Part shown: positions 1 through 7,300 of the stretch, in pieces | Numbering within the stretch: the stretch's first letter is position 1 | Layout: each line of letters starts with the position of its first letter | From: CAYVMN01 sp964452575 | Lineage (GTDB): Bacteria; Desulfobacterota; DSM-4660; Desulfatiglandales; Desulfatiglandaceae | Length of the DNA stretch: 8,494 nt | NCBI GenBank assembly: GCA_964452575.1 | Contig: CAYVMN010000191.1 | Location: forward strand, 1-8,494 | Direction: 5' to 3' | Program-made: the position numbers and the translations under genes | Notes under the pieces: model-generated | What the model was told of the DNA's origin: nothing | Databases searched by the model: none | What the model saw: only the letters and a program-made list of their open reading frames with translations

Positions 1-69
1 ATTCAACAGGTCAATGAGGTAAAGAGGATGTTGAACAGTTTTATCCAAAAGCTAACCGCTAATGGCTAA
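1..69 (+). CDS. 3' end of an unidentified gene (partial)
   Basis: Reading from base 1, 22 sense codons are open and end in TAA at 67-69. The visible peptide starts IQQVNEVKRM and ends KLTANG. It is mixed-charge with regularly spaced hydrophobic residues, as expected of a C-terminal amphipathic helix. I do not recognise the family, and 22 residues are too few to assign one. The last five residues and the stop are encoded by a tandem GCTAANN heptamer array, so the natural C-terminus may have been altered by that repeat. The gene's start lies outside the window. The reading frame could also be chance, since so little of it is visible. Confidence 0.4.
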   Translation: MQQVNEVKRMLNSFIQKLTANG

Positions 70-80
70 GAGCTAACCGC
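51..80 (+). repeat. four tandem GCTAANN heptamers
   Basis: Four consecutive 7-bp units, each GCTAA followed by two variable bases (CC, TG, GA, CC), run from 51 to 78. A partial fifth unit (GC) follows at 79-80. Because 7 is not a multiple of 3, successive units place TAA in different frames (53-55, 60-62, 67-69, 74-76), so the array carries stops in all three forward frames. One of these stops ends the upstream partial ORF. Heptameric short tandem repeats are known in bacteria, but I cannot tell from one copy whether this one is dispersed in the genome. Confidence 0.65.
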
Positions 81-152
81 ACAGGTCCAAAAATTTCAGC
101 CATTTCATGTCCGTGATCTCAGGTGTGGGCCCGGATTTTTGATGCTTTGAGC

Positions 153-182
153 TTCCCAAAGAGAGGCCGATTTTGGTATACT
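153..182 (+). promoter_or_regulatory. predicted extended -10 promoter for the membrane protein/GTPase operon
   Basis: TATACT at 177-182 matches the sigma-70 -10 consensus at five of six positions. It is preceded by TGG at 174-176, giving the TGn extended -10 element. A weak -35-like TTCCCA lies at 153-158 with an 18-bp spacer, which is acceptable when an extended -10 is present. Transcription would begin near 188-190, about 25 bases ahead of the ATG at 215. This favours that ATG over the GTG at 194, which would have almost no leader. The call rests on sequence match alone. Confidence 0.5.
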
Positions 183-201
183 AGTATGAGGCAGTGAATC
201 T

Positions 202-206
202 GGGGG
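202..206 (+). promoter_or_regulatory. ribosome binding site deciding the start at 215
   Basis: A GGGGG run followed by A lies seven to eight bases before the ATG at 215, a normal Shine-Dalgarno distance. The in-frame GTG at 194 has only GAGG two bases away, which is too close. The predicted transcript start near 189 points the same way. Confidence 0.5.
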
Positions 207-214
207 ATCTACCC

Positions 215-919
215 ATGCTAACCCTTCCCTTCCCAGGCCCTATTCCAATCTACATCGCGCTTGGTCTGCTGATCGTGAGCCTGGCAGCGCTCGTTGTGTT
301 CATATGGAGACGTCTATACCGCCTAATTGCTCGCCTGCGGGGGAGAGGTGTCCGCCATGCGGGAATCGTTGGAAGTACGCTTCGGCTGCTCTTGATTCTG
401 CTTGCGATAGCTGTTTTCGCAGCCGTATTAATGCTGCTGGGATTCATACAGTCTTATGCGGCCTTTACACATCAGAAACGAATTGCCACAGTCTATTGCA
501 CGGCCTTGCCCAAAGCGGAAAACGAGATGACGCTGAGGCTAGTAACGGTCGATTCACCGACTGCGGGCCGGCTTTATCGGTTCAGAATACTTGGCCAACA
601 GTGGGCCGTTGAAGGCCACATCTTGAAATGGGAGGACTGGCTCAATTTCTTAGGCCTCCAGACCATGTATAGACTTACTCGGGTGCGGGGACGCTATATT
701 CGAGCCGAGGATGAAGTCTCTGGACCTGCCTCTGCGTACAGCTTAATCTCAAACCAGGAAGATCCAGGGTGGCGCTGGCTCTATAGGTACGGTGAAATGT
801 TGCCCTTTGTGCATGCTGTCTACGGCAATACGGTATTCAGTTTTCCTTCGACAACAAAGAGGTTTGGGATCTATGTCACCACGTCCGGCTTTATGACCAA
901 AGAAGAGGAGGGATACTGA
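215..919 (+). CDS. two-helix membrane protein of unknown function
   Basis: This 234-residue protein has two strongly hydrophobic segments at about residues 11-31 and 55-78. They are joined by a short, very arginine-rich loop (WRRLYRLIARLRGRG). By the positive-inside rule that loop is cytoplasmic, so both the N-terminus and the 155-residue C-terminal domain would lie outside the membrane. The C-terminal domain contains W130, the stretch LKWEDWLNFLGLQTMYRLTR (138-157) and LPFVHAVYG (196-204). It resembles a family I remember from sulfate reducers that is sometimes labelled 'cation/multidrug efflux pump'. Two helices cannot make an RND or MFS pump, so I do not adopt that label. It is first in a tight set with the 60-residue protein and the GTPase. 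A GTG 21 bases upstream is the alternative start. The existence of the gene is fairly sure; its function is unknown. Confidence 0.75.
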   Translation: MLTLPFPGPIPIYIALGLLIVSLAALVVFIWRRLYRLIARLRGRGVRHAGIVGSTLRLLLILLAIAVFAAVLMLLGFIQSYAAFTHQKRIATVYCTALPKAENEMTLRLVTVDSPTAGRLYRFRILGQQWAVEGHILKWEDWLNFLGLQTMYRLTRVRGRYIRAEDEVSGPASAYSLISNQEDPGWRWLYRYGEMLPFVHAVYGNTVFSFPSTTKRFGIYVTTSGFMTKEEEGY

Positions 920-939
920 AGCAAATTTGAGGAGAAAAG

Positions 940-1122
940 ATGGAAGAGGACAAGACCCCCAAGAGGGAACCAGATCCTGATCGGTTGCTTGCACTTAAGA
1001 GTCTGCCTAAAGAGATAATAGAAGGGCTGACAAAGGAGGAAGTGGACGCCTTTCTGTTTGAGGAGGTGTGGCCTGACTCGCTTCAAGACAAGCTCATGGG
1101 GTATCTGGTGGAAGAAGGTTAG
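940..1122 (+). CDS. small acidic protein (60 aa), unknown function
   Basis: The ORF starts with ATG five bases after a strong GAGGAG site (929-934). It encodes 60 residues rich in Glu, Asp, Leu and Lys, with no Cys and no membrane segment. The likely order is a disordered, charged N-terminus (1-15) followed by helices around LALKSLPKEIIEGLTKEEVD (17-36) and LQDKLMGYLVEEG (48-60). It sits 20 bases after the membrane-protein stop and 15 bases before the GTPase start. Its stop codon TAG is shared with the GTPase ribosome binding site, so the two are probably translationally coupled. I do not recognise a family. The good start signal, the operon position and the tight coupling argue that it is real despite its size. 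Confidence 0.65.
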   Translation: MEEDKTPKREPDPDRLLALKSLPKEIIEGLTKEEVDAFLFEEVWPDSLQDKLMGYLVEEG

Positions 1123-1127
1123 GAGGG
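1121..1127 (+). promoter_or_regulatory. ribosome binding site overlapping the upstream stop codon
   Basis: AGGAGGG is a near-perfect Shine-Dalgarno sequence ten bases before the GTPase ATG. Its first two bases are part of the TAG that ends the small acidic protein. Ribosomes finishing the small ORF would therefore expose or reuse this site, a usual arrangement for translational coupling. Confidence 0.6.
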
Positions 1128-1137
1128 CCACGGGGTA

Positions 1138-2124
1138 ATGCCAGCCAATTTGCCACCCGCCTTTTTTGAAGCAGAGAGGCTTTACAGGGAGGCCAAGACT
1201 CCGGCAGAAAAGGTCGAGACCCTGGAACAAATGCTGGCAATTATGCCTAAGCACAAGGGCACGGACAAGCTTCGGGCAGATCTCCGCCGCAAGATATCCA
1301 AATTCAAGGCCCAGGCCCTCCAGAAAAAGGGGGCTTCGAGAAGGGAGACGGCCTATTCCATTGATAGGGAAGGGGCTGCCCAGATTGTTATAATAGGCCC
1401 ACCTAATTCGGGCAAATCCTCCCTGGTGAACAAGTTGACCAATGCAAGACCGGAGGTGGCTGATTTTCCCCATTCCACTTGGAAACCCACTCCCGGAATG
1501 GTCCCCTATGAAGATATTCAGTTTCAGCTCGTGGATACCCCGCCCATAACCGGTGAGTATATGGACCCCTGGATGGGGGACCTAATTCGCCGCTGCGACA
1601 TTATTACCATGGTTATAGATATCCAAAACGGGCCGTTAAGACAGTTTGAAGAGACATTTTCTATCATTCAAGGCCTCCGTATCTTCCCCCCAGGATTTCC
1701 CGTCCCACAGGACCTCGAGAAGTCACCCTTTATTAAGAAGATGAACATCGTGGTAAACAAGGTGGACGGTGAGGAAGAGGAAGAGGATTATCAAATATTC
1801 CTGGAACTCTGGGAGGCTGACCTCCCGAGCATAGACATATCAACAAAGAGTGGTCGAAATCTGCAGGGTTTTGTGAAAATGATCTATGATCTCTCCGGGA
1901 TCATCCGGGTCTTTACCAAGGCGCCGGGTAAGAAGCCGGATCTGAACAGCCCATTTGTTCTTACTAGAGGGGGCACCCTGGAAGACCTTGCCACCAAGAT
2001 CCATAAAGATCTTGCCAGAAACCTGAAGTCTGCCCGGATATGGGGGAAATCGGTCTTTGACGGCCAGATGGTGCAGCGCGATTATATCCTCTGCGATGGG
2101 GATGTCGTGGAGATCCATACCTGA
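1138..2124 (+). CDS. TGS-domain GTPase of the Obg/DRG-like group
   Basis: This 328-residue soluble GTPase has three parts. A charged helical N-terminal region (about 1-75) includes AKTPAEKVETLEQML and IMPKHKGTDKLRADL, like the N-terminal helices of DRG proteins. The G domain follows (about 81-260), with G1 GPPNSGKSS at 87-95, a G2-type segment HSTWKPTPGM at 112-121, G3 DTPP at 133-136, G4 NKVD at 207-210 and a G5-like STKSG at 235-239. A C-terminal TGS domain (about 268-328) ends in DGDVVEIHT. G3 has Pro where the usual DxxG has Gly, which I believe is a trait of this subgroup. An acidic run of five Glu plus Asp (212-217) follows G4. TGS GTPases of the Obg/DRG group generally act with ribosomes or RNA; the role of this subgroup is not known to me. 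It closes the small operon. Confidence 0.85.
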   Translation: MPANLPPAFFEAERLYREAKTPAEKVETLEQMLAIMPKHKGTDKLRADLRRKISKFKAQALQKKGASRRETAYSIDREGAAQIVIIGPPNSGKSSLVNKLTNARPEVADFPHSTWKPTPGMVPYEDIQFQLVDTPPITGEYMDPWMGDLIRRCDIITMVIDIQNGPLRQFEETFSIIQGLRIFPPGFPVPQDLEKSPFIKKMNIVVNKVDGEEEEEDYQIFLELWEADLPSIDISTKSGRNLQGFVKMIYDLSGIIRVFTKAPGKKPDLNSPFVLTRGGTLEDLATKIHKDLARNLKSARIWGKSVFDGQMVQRDYILCDGDVVEIHT

Positions 2125-2144
2125 GCTATGTCCAGACCTTTTTA

Positions 2145-2172
2145 TTGACATTTGGCGGTGAGATAATATAGT
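2145..2172 (+). promoter_or_regulatory. predicted sigma-70 promoter of folE2
   Basis: A perfect -35 TTGACA (2145-2150) and a five-of-six -10 TATAGT (2167-2172) are separated by 16 bp. Transcription would start at about 2178-2180, giving a leader of roughly 28 bases with GGAAAAGG (2193-2200) six bases before the folE2 ATG. It lies in the 82-bp gap after the GTPase, which implies that folE2 is at least partly independent of the upstream operon. No Zur-like palindrome is visible in the gap, so zinc control of the kind known for some folE2 genes is not supported here. Confidence 0.6.
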
Positions 2173-2206
2173 CCATGGCGATATTTGATTTTGGAAAAGG
2201 CTGCCC

Positions 2207-2992
2207 ATGGAAGACATACAGAACCATAAGGACTACAGGAACATAGATATTAATCAGGTGGGAGTTAAGGGCATCCGGTACCCCATAACAGTGCTTGATA
2301 AAGATATGGGCCAGCAGCAGACGGTCGCCAGGATCAACATGTACGTAAACCTGCCCCGCTATTACAAGGGGACCCATATGAGCCGTTTTGTAGAGATCCT
2401 GAACGAACATAGCCGGAGGATATCCCTTCAAAGTTTCTCTGAAATCCTGGAGGAGATGAAACTGAGACTGAATGCTGAGAGCGCCCACATGGAGGTGACC
2501 TTTCCCTACTTTGTCAACAAGGCGGCACCGATCACAGGGGTTGAAGGGCTCATGGAATACGAATGCACCTTTAAGGGGGCCCTGAACAGAAGGAGGGACC
2601 TGATGATCATGATCCGGGTGCCCATCTCCACCCTGTGCCCCTGTTCCAAGGAAATAAGCGACTTTGGTGCACATAATCAGCGGGGAGAGGTCCGGCTAGA
2701 GGTCCGTTTCAAGAGGTTCGTATGGATAGAAGATCTGATAAGGCTGGTCGAGGAATCCGCCTCCAGCGATGTCTATTCAGTGCTGAAGCGCGAGGATGAA
2801 AAACACGTGACCGAAAAGGCCTACCAGAATCCCATGTTTGTTGAAGATGTTGTGAGGGAGATTGCACTCAAGTTGAACAAGGATCCTAACATCACCTGGT
2901 TTGCCGTGGGAGCCGAGAATTTTGAATCAATCCATAACCATAATGCTTACGCTTACATAGAAAAGGATAAGAAGGCTAAAGACGCCTCATAA
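2207..2992 (+). CDS. folE2: GTP cyclohydrolase FolE2 (type IB)
   Basis: This 261-residue enzyme converts GTP to 7,8-dihydroneopterin triphosphate with release of formate, the first step of tetrahydrofolate synthesis, in the cytoplasm. It is of the FolE2/MptA family, not the classical FolE. Family marks are KGIRYPITVLD (21-31), a GTHMSRFVEILNEH block (55-68), TLCPCSKEISDFGAHNQRG (142-160) with Cys144, Cys146 and His156 in the metal-site region, and the C-terminal AENFESIHNHNAYAY (236-250). The length is normal for the family. FolE2 enzymes can work with metals other than zinc, which suits anaerobes. It has its own predicted promoter and a good GGAAAAGG ribosome site. The gene for the folate-using formyltransferase follows on the same strand 93 bases later, so co-transcription is likely. 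Confidence 0.93.
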   Translation: MEDIQNHKDYRNIDINQVGVKGIRYPITVLDKDMGQQQTVARINMYVNLPRYYKGTHMSRFVEILNEHSRRISLQSFSEILEEMKLRLNAESAHMEVTFPYFVNKAAPITGVEGLMEYECTFKGALNRRRDLMIMIRVPISTLCPCSKEISDFGAHNQRGEVRLEVRFKRFVWIEDLIRLVEESASSDVYSVLKREDEKHVTEKAYQNPMFVEDVVREIALKLNKDPNITWFAVGAENFESIHNHNAYAYIEKDKKAKDAS

Positions 2993-2996
2993 CGCA

Positions 2997-3089
2997 GTGA
3001 CCTGGATAAACAGGAAAGATTTTGATCTAGAGGATGAGCAAACGGTCTTGCGGAATTGGAGCGAGAACATTGCCGGGGCCTTTGAATGA
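2997..3089 (+). CDS. possible 30-aa ORF coupled to the formyltransferase gene
   Basis: The gap between folE2 and the formyltransferase gene is open in one frame from GTG at 2997 to TGA at 3087-3089. That TGA overlaps the next gene's ATG as ATGA, a classic coupling junction. The peptide would be 30 residues, acidic, with two Trp in TWINRKDFDLED and LRNWSENIAGAFE. There is no convincing ribosome binding site before the GTG, and no relative comes to mind. It could instead be a remnant of a longer gene, or simply chance openness of a 93-bp gap. Confidence 0.22.
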   Translation: MTWINRKDFDLEDEQTVLRNWSENIAGAFE

Positions 3090-4399
3090 ATAGGGAGCAA
3101 GAGGTGGGGGATGACCTGAAAAGAATGTACCGGACCGTGATGGATGACCACTTTCCTCCCCAGATGAGCATCTCTTTTGGTGATCAGGTGTTGGTCTACA
3201 GGAAGAGGTCCTGGAAGATCCCTGATGAAAAGACGGGAGAAGTCATTGAGAAGGGGCTTCGCTACGGTGAAAACCCTGGACAGGAGGCCGCCCTGTATGA
3301 ACTCTTAAACGGAAACCTGGTCCTTGGGGAATGCCGGTTTGTTGGGCCAGGACGTGGCCTTGTCTCAGCCATAAGTGAAGAGGATATGCTCCAGAGTGGG
3401 AAGCATCCCGGCAAGATCAATCTGACAGACGCGGATAATGCCCTCAACATCATGAAGTATCTCAATGAGGGGCCTGCAGTGGTGATCGTCAAGCACAACA
3501 ACCCCTGTGGTGTTGCCTACGGTTCAACACTCGCAGAGGCATACGACAGGGCCAACATGGCAGACCGTATCGCGGCCTTTGGTGGCTGCGCCCTCTTTAG
3601 CCGGCCGGTAGATCTGGCGACCGCTGAAATGGTCTCAAAGAACTATCTGGAGGTGGTGGCTGGCCCAGGGTTTGAAGAGGGGACCGTTGATATCCTTTGC
3701 AGAAGTCCTAATCTCAGAATAATACAGATCAACCGCATGGATAGGCTATCCGAATATGCTGGGGTGAGATTTGTAGACTTTAAGAGTCTGATTGACGGTG
3801 GGATCATTGTGCAGCAGTCGCCACTGAACCGAATAAGGTCTGTTGAGGATTTTACCCTTGCCACGGCCGGGTACCAGGGCAGGACATACACCATTGCCAG
3901 GAAACCCACAAGAGAAGAGAAAAGAGATATGCTCTTCGGATGGCAGGTTGAGCAGGGCATCACCTCCAATTCGGTCATCTATGTGAAGGACGGGGTAACC
4001 GTAGGGATCGGGACAGGCGAGCAGGACAGGGTTGGTGTTGCAGAGATTGCCATCTTCAAGGCATATACCAAGTATGCAGATGCCTTATGCTTCAAGAGGT
4101 ACGGCATTTCATACAAGGACCTGGAACTGGCCGTTAAGAAGGAAAAGAGGGACCGCGCCCTTTTAGAGGAGATCGACCAGGAGACGCGGGAGGCAAAGGG
4201 CGGACTTATCGGCTCCTGTGCGGTGTCTGATGCCTTCTTCCCCTTCAGGGATGGGGTGGATGTGGCCATAAGGGAAGGGGTAACGGCTATTGTCCAGCCT
4301 GGTGGATCGCTCCGGGACTTTGAGACGATTGAGGCCTGCAACGAGGCCGAGCCCCAAGTGACAATGGTCTTTACGGGCCAGCGGGCCTTCAAGCACTAA
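3086..4399 (+). CDS. purH: stand-alone AICAR formyltransferase (PurH C-terminal domain only)
   Basis: This 437-residue enzyme transfers the formyl group of 10-formyl-THF to AICAR to give FAICAR, the penultimate step of IMP synthesis. It has the marks of the PurH transformylase domain: RYGENPGQ (59-66), the catalytic-site KHNNPCG (136-142, Lys136 and His137), TSNSV (293-297), SDAFFPFRDGVD (381-392), QPGGS (404-408) and a terminal TGQRAFKH. Ordinary PurH is about 510-530 residues, with an N-terminal IMP cyclohydrolase domain. That domain is absent and replaced by about 58 unrelated residues, so ring closure must be done by another gene outside this window. Calling it purH therefore describes only half of the usual enzyme. 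It may start at GTG 3104. Its last 11 bases overlap the end of the convergent minus-strand gene, leaving no room for a terminator between them. Confidence 0.9.
   Translation: MNREQEVGDDLKRMYRTVMDDHFPPQMSISFGDQVLVYRKRSWKIPDEKTGEVIEKGLRYGENPGQEAALYELLNGNLVLGECRFVGPGRGLVSAISEEDMLQSGKHPGKINLTDADNALNIMKYLNEGPAVVIVKHNNPCGVAYGSTLAEAYDRANMADRIAAFGGCALFSRPVDLATAEMVSKNYLEVVAGPGFEEGTVDILCRSPNLRIIQINRMDRLSEYAGVRFVDFKSLIDGGIIVQQSPLNRIRSVEDFTLATAGYQGRTYTIARKPTREEKRDMLFGWQVEQGITSNSVIYVKDGVTVGIGTGEQDRVGVAEIAIFKAYTKYADALCFKRYGISYKDLELAVKKEKRDRALLEEIDQETREAKGGLIGSCAVSDAFFPFRDGVDVAIREGVTAIVQPGGSLRDFETIEACNEAEPQVTMVFTGQRAFKH
3092..3097 (+). promoter_or_regulatory. ribosome binding site for an alternative formyltransferase start
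   Basis: AGGGAG lies six bases before an in-frame GTG at 3104. Starting there would give a protein beginning (V/M)GDDLKRMYRT, which is how I remember relatives of this enzyme beginning. The ATG at 3086 has its own weaker GGGG at 3075-3078, seven bases away. Both starts are plausible and differ by only six residues. Confidence 0.4.
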
Positions 4400-7300
4400 A
4401 AAGATCGAGTTGTCTGTGAGCCCTCCCCTTGGGCCTTCTGGCAGCTCGCTCAAGGGGTCTCAAAAGGGCCCTGGGGATTGCCTTAAGGAAAGGGGATACA
4501 CCCATCTCAAGGATACGTCCAGTGAGGAGCCGGCTACTCACGTGGGATAAGATAAGCTGGGAGCGGGCACGGGTCATTCCCACATACAATAGACGCCTCT
4601 CTTCATCCTCATCATGTCCTCCGAATAGGGAACAGGGCATTAGCCGGTCCTCGCATCCCACGATAAAGACCACCGGCCATTCAAGCCCCTTGGCTGCATG
4701 AAGCGTCATAAGGGCTACACGATCACCCCGGAGTACCTCATGATCTATTCCCCTTTCAAGGGAAAGAGAGTCCAGAAAGGTCTCCACATCTCCTTCAAAA
4801 TCTATGGCCCACTGTCTTAGGCGCACCAAGGCCTCACGCGACTCATCTGATTGAGCCTCGAGGTCATGGAATTCCATGGCCTTATCTAAGAGGTCTGCGA
4901 CAGATCCCACTCCTTCAAAGGCGGGGATCTTCTCTCCTCTTCTTATGCCGAAATCTGAAAGGAGGCGATCATATTGCCTTTGGTAGTAAGGATTGTCGTG
5001 GTAGCGGAGCGTCTGGAAAAACCGCCACAGGATATTTACGGGATACCTTGCGACAAGCGGGATTTCGCCTGCTCGCACAAAGGGAATCCCTGCCCTGTCA
5101 AGGGCCTCCTCCAGCACGGCTCCCTGGCTGTTCAGACGGTAAAGGACAGCAATGTCTCCGAACCCCAGAGAGTGGTCTCCTTCGTGGGAGGCCACCCTCC
5201 CGGTGTCCAGGGAGAAGTATGATGTGCCTCCTATGGCCCTTTCGACCTGCTCCACTATCATCTCTGCCTCTTCTGAATCGGTCCGGCATGGAGCAAGGGA
5301 TATGGGGCCACCCCCCTCAGTTTCACACTCAAGGGGCCTTGGCTTACCCATGAGGGCAGCGGAACAATCCAATATCGACCTGGTGGACCTGTAGTTTCTG
5401 ATCAGGGTTATTTCTTCAGCTACCGGAAAGTCCTCGGCAAACCGATGGAAATTTCCGACATCAGCCCCACGGAAACCATAAATGGCCTGATCAGGGTCGC
5501 CTATGGCGCAGATATCTCCTTCCGCGATTCTGTACAGTGCCTTCAGAAGTTCAACCTGGATCCTGTTTGTGTCCTGATACTCGTCCACAAAGATCCATTT
5601 GAACCCTTGACAGTACTCAGCACAGGCCTCAGGGTAATCCCGAATGAGTCTCAATGCCTCCACTTCAAGGTCCTCAAGGTCCAGAATTCCAATCCCTCTC
5701 AATCTCTGCTGGTATTCATGGCAGAGATGGAGGAACTGATTGTCAATAGGCCTTTCTCCCGGTCCCAAGACAGACTCGCTCTTCAGTTTGGAAAGGCATC
5801 TCAAGAACTCTACCAAGGACCGTCTGCTGACTCCAAATTCAGCTAGGATCTCAACGGCAACATTCTCTGAATCCCATTCAGAGCAAAGGGTGAAATCAGG
5901 AGGAAGGCCTATCGCTCGGCCACACCTCCTGAGGGTGTGCATGCAGAAGCTGTGAAAAGTGGCCACCGTGACCTCGCAGGGCGTTCCTGCACTTGCTGGG
6001 GGACGAGAGAGGGGGGCAGGTCGTTTGTGTCCCAGTAGTAGGCTGGTGATTCTTTGGTTCATTTCTCTAGCGGCCTTTCTTGTGAATGTGACTGCCAGGA
6101 TCTGCCCCGGCTCTGCCATGCCAGTTCGGATCAGATGGGCAATCCGACGGGTTAATGTCATGGTCTTTCCTGTGCCGGGGCCGGCCACTATTAGCAGATT
6201 TCCTCCCCTATGGAGTACTGCGGATCTTTGCTCAGTGTTGAGTTGATCCAGGATCGGGTCTTCTGATGAAGGGGGCTTTTCCAAGACAGAGGGTTTTTCC
6301 TTTTCCAGAAACCTCTTTTGATGATGCCCGGCCTTCTCTAGGCTGGGAGATGCTGGAGGTAAGGAAGCAAACAAGGCCTTCTGTCCTGATATGGATTGCC
6401 TCTCCGAAACGTTGAAGAGCCTGATTTTTCCAAACTCGCCGTCATAACCCTCCTCTCGAATCACCTGGCTTCTGCGCATTCGGTCAACTGCCTCTGCCAG
6501 GAGGGGTCCTCCCGCGGCCCTGATTTCATCAAGGGAGATATCAAGGAGGATCCTTAGCTCAGGTCCAAGCCCCCTGAGGAGTCTGTCATAGAATTCTATG
6601 ACCTTTTTCGCCGAAGTACCGATGTCCAATACCTCTGAGAGGACTTCGACCATAGGAATCAGGCTGAAAAAATCCTTTGAGAGCCTGGGGCGCTCACGAT
6701 CCGAGAGTTCATATACCCTATGAAGGACTCCGATCGTCAATGGCCTTCCACATTCCGGGCAGAGTCCATTGTGTTCAGCCGTCTCAGATGGGTGAAACCT
6801 AATCTGGCATTTGCGGTGACCGTCGAGGTGGTATTTGCCCTCCTCTGGGAAGAATTCGATGGTTCCTATGAACCCGTGGCCAGTGGTCATGGCCTGGATG
6901 ATTGCGTTGTAATCGAGCCCTGTGTCAAAGATATTTGCCTCCCGGCCTATTCTGCCAGGGGAATGGGCGTCAGAATTGGAAACCAGGAAATAGGGATCAA
7001 GGGCTGAGAGGAGACGGTTCATGGGGGGATCCGAGGATAGGCCGGTCTCGAGGGCATGAATGTGGCCAGTAAGATCCCCGAAGCATTCCTCGACCCCATC
7101 AAAGCCGGACTTAGATCCAAAAAGAGAGAACCAGGGTGTCCAGATATGGGCAGGGATAAGGAAGCCGGTCTCTGTTACCTCAAGGACGATCTCCAGCAAC
7201 TCCCTCGAATCAAGCCCGAGGATAGGCCTGCCGTCGGAGGCTATGTTGCCAATTCGGCCCAGTCTCTCGTTGAATCTCACCACAGATGCCATGCTGGGCA

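Noticed and set aside
121..140. GGGCCC followed by a T run near 127-140 as a terminator for the first partial gene
   Set aside because: The palindrome has no loop and I could not build a stable stem leading into the T run.
871..1473. 200-residue minus-strand open frame opposite the small acidic protein and the GTPase
   Set aside because: It is antisense to genes with good start sites and recognisable motifs, and its own translation shows no family features.
2125..2206. Zur-type zinc operator upstream of folE2
   Set aside because: No matching palindrome is visible in the gap; only the promoter elements stand out.
2175..2246. Short out-of-frame ORF (23 codons) overlapping the folE2 start, as a leader peptide
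   Set aside because: Its ATG lies upstream of the predicted transcription start, and the nearest purine-rich stretch (GGTGAG, 2157-2162) is 12 bases away and also outside that transcript.
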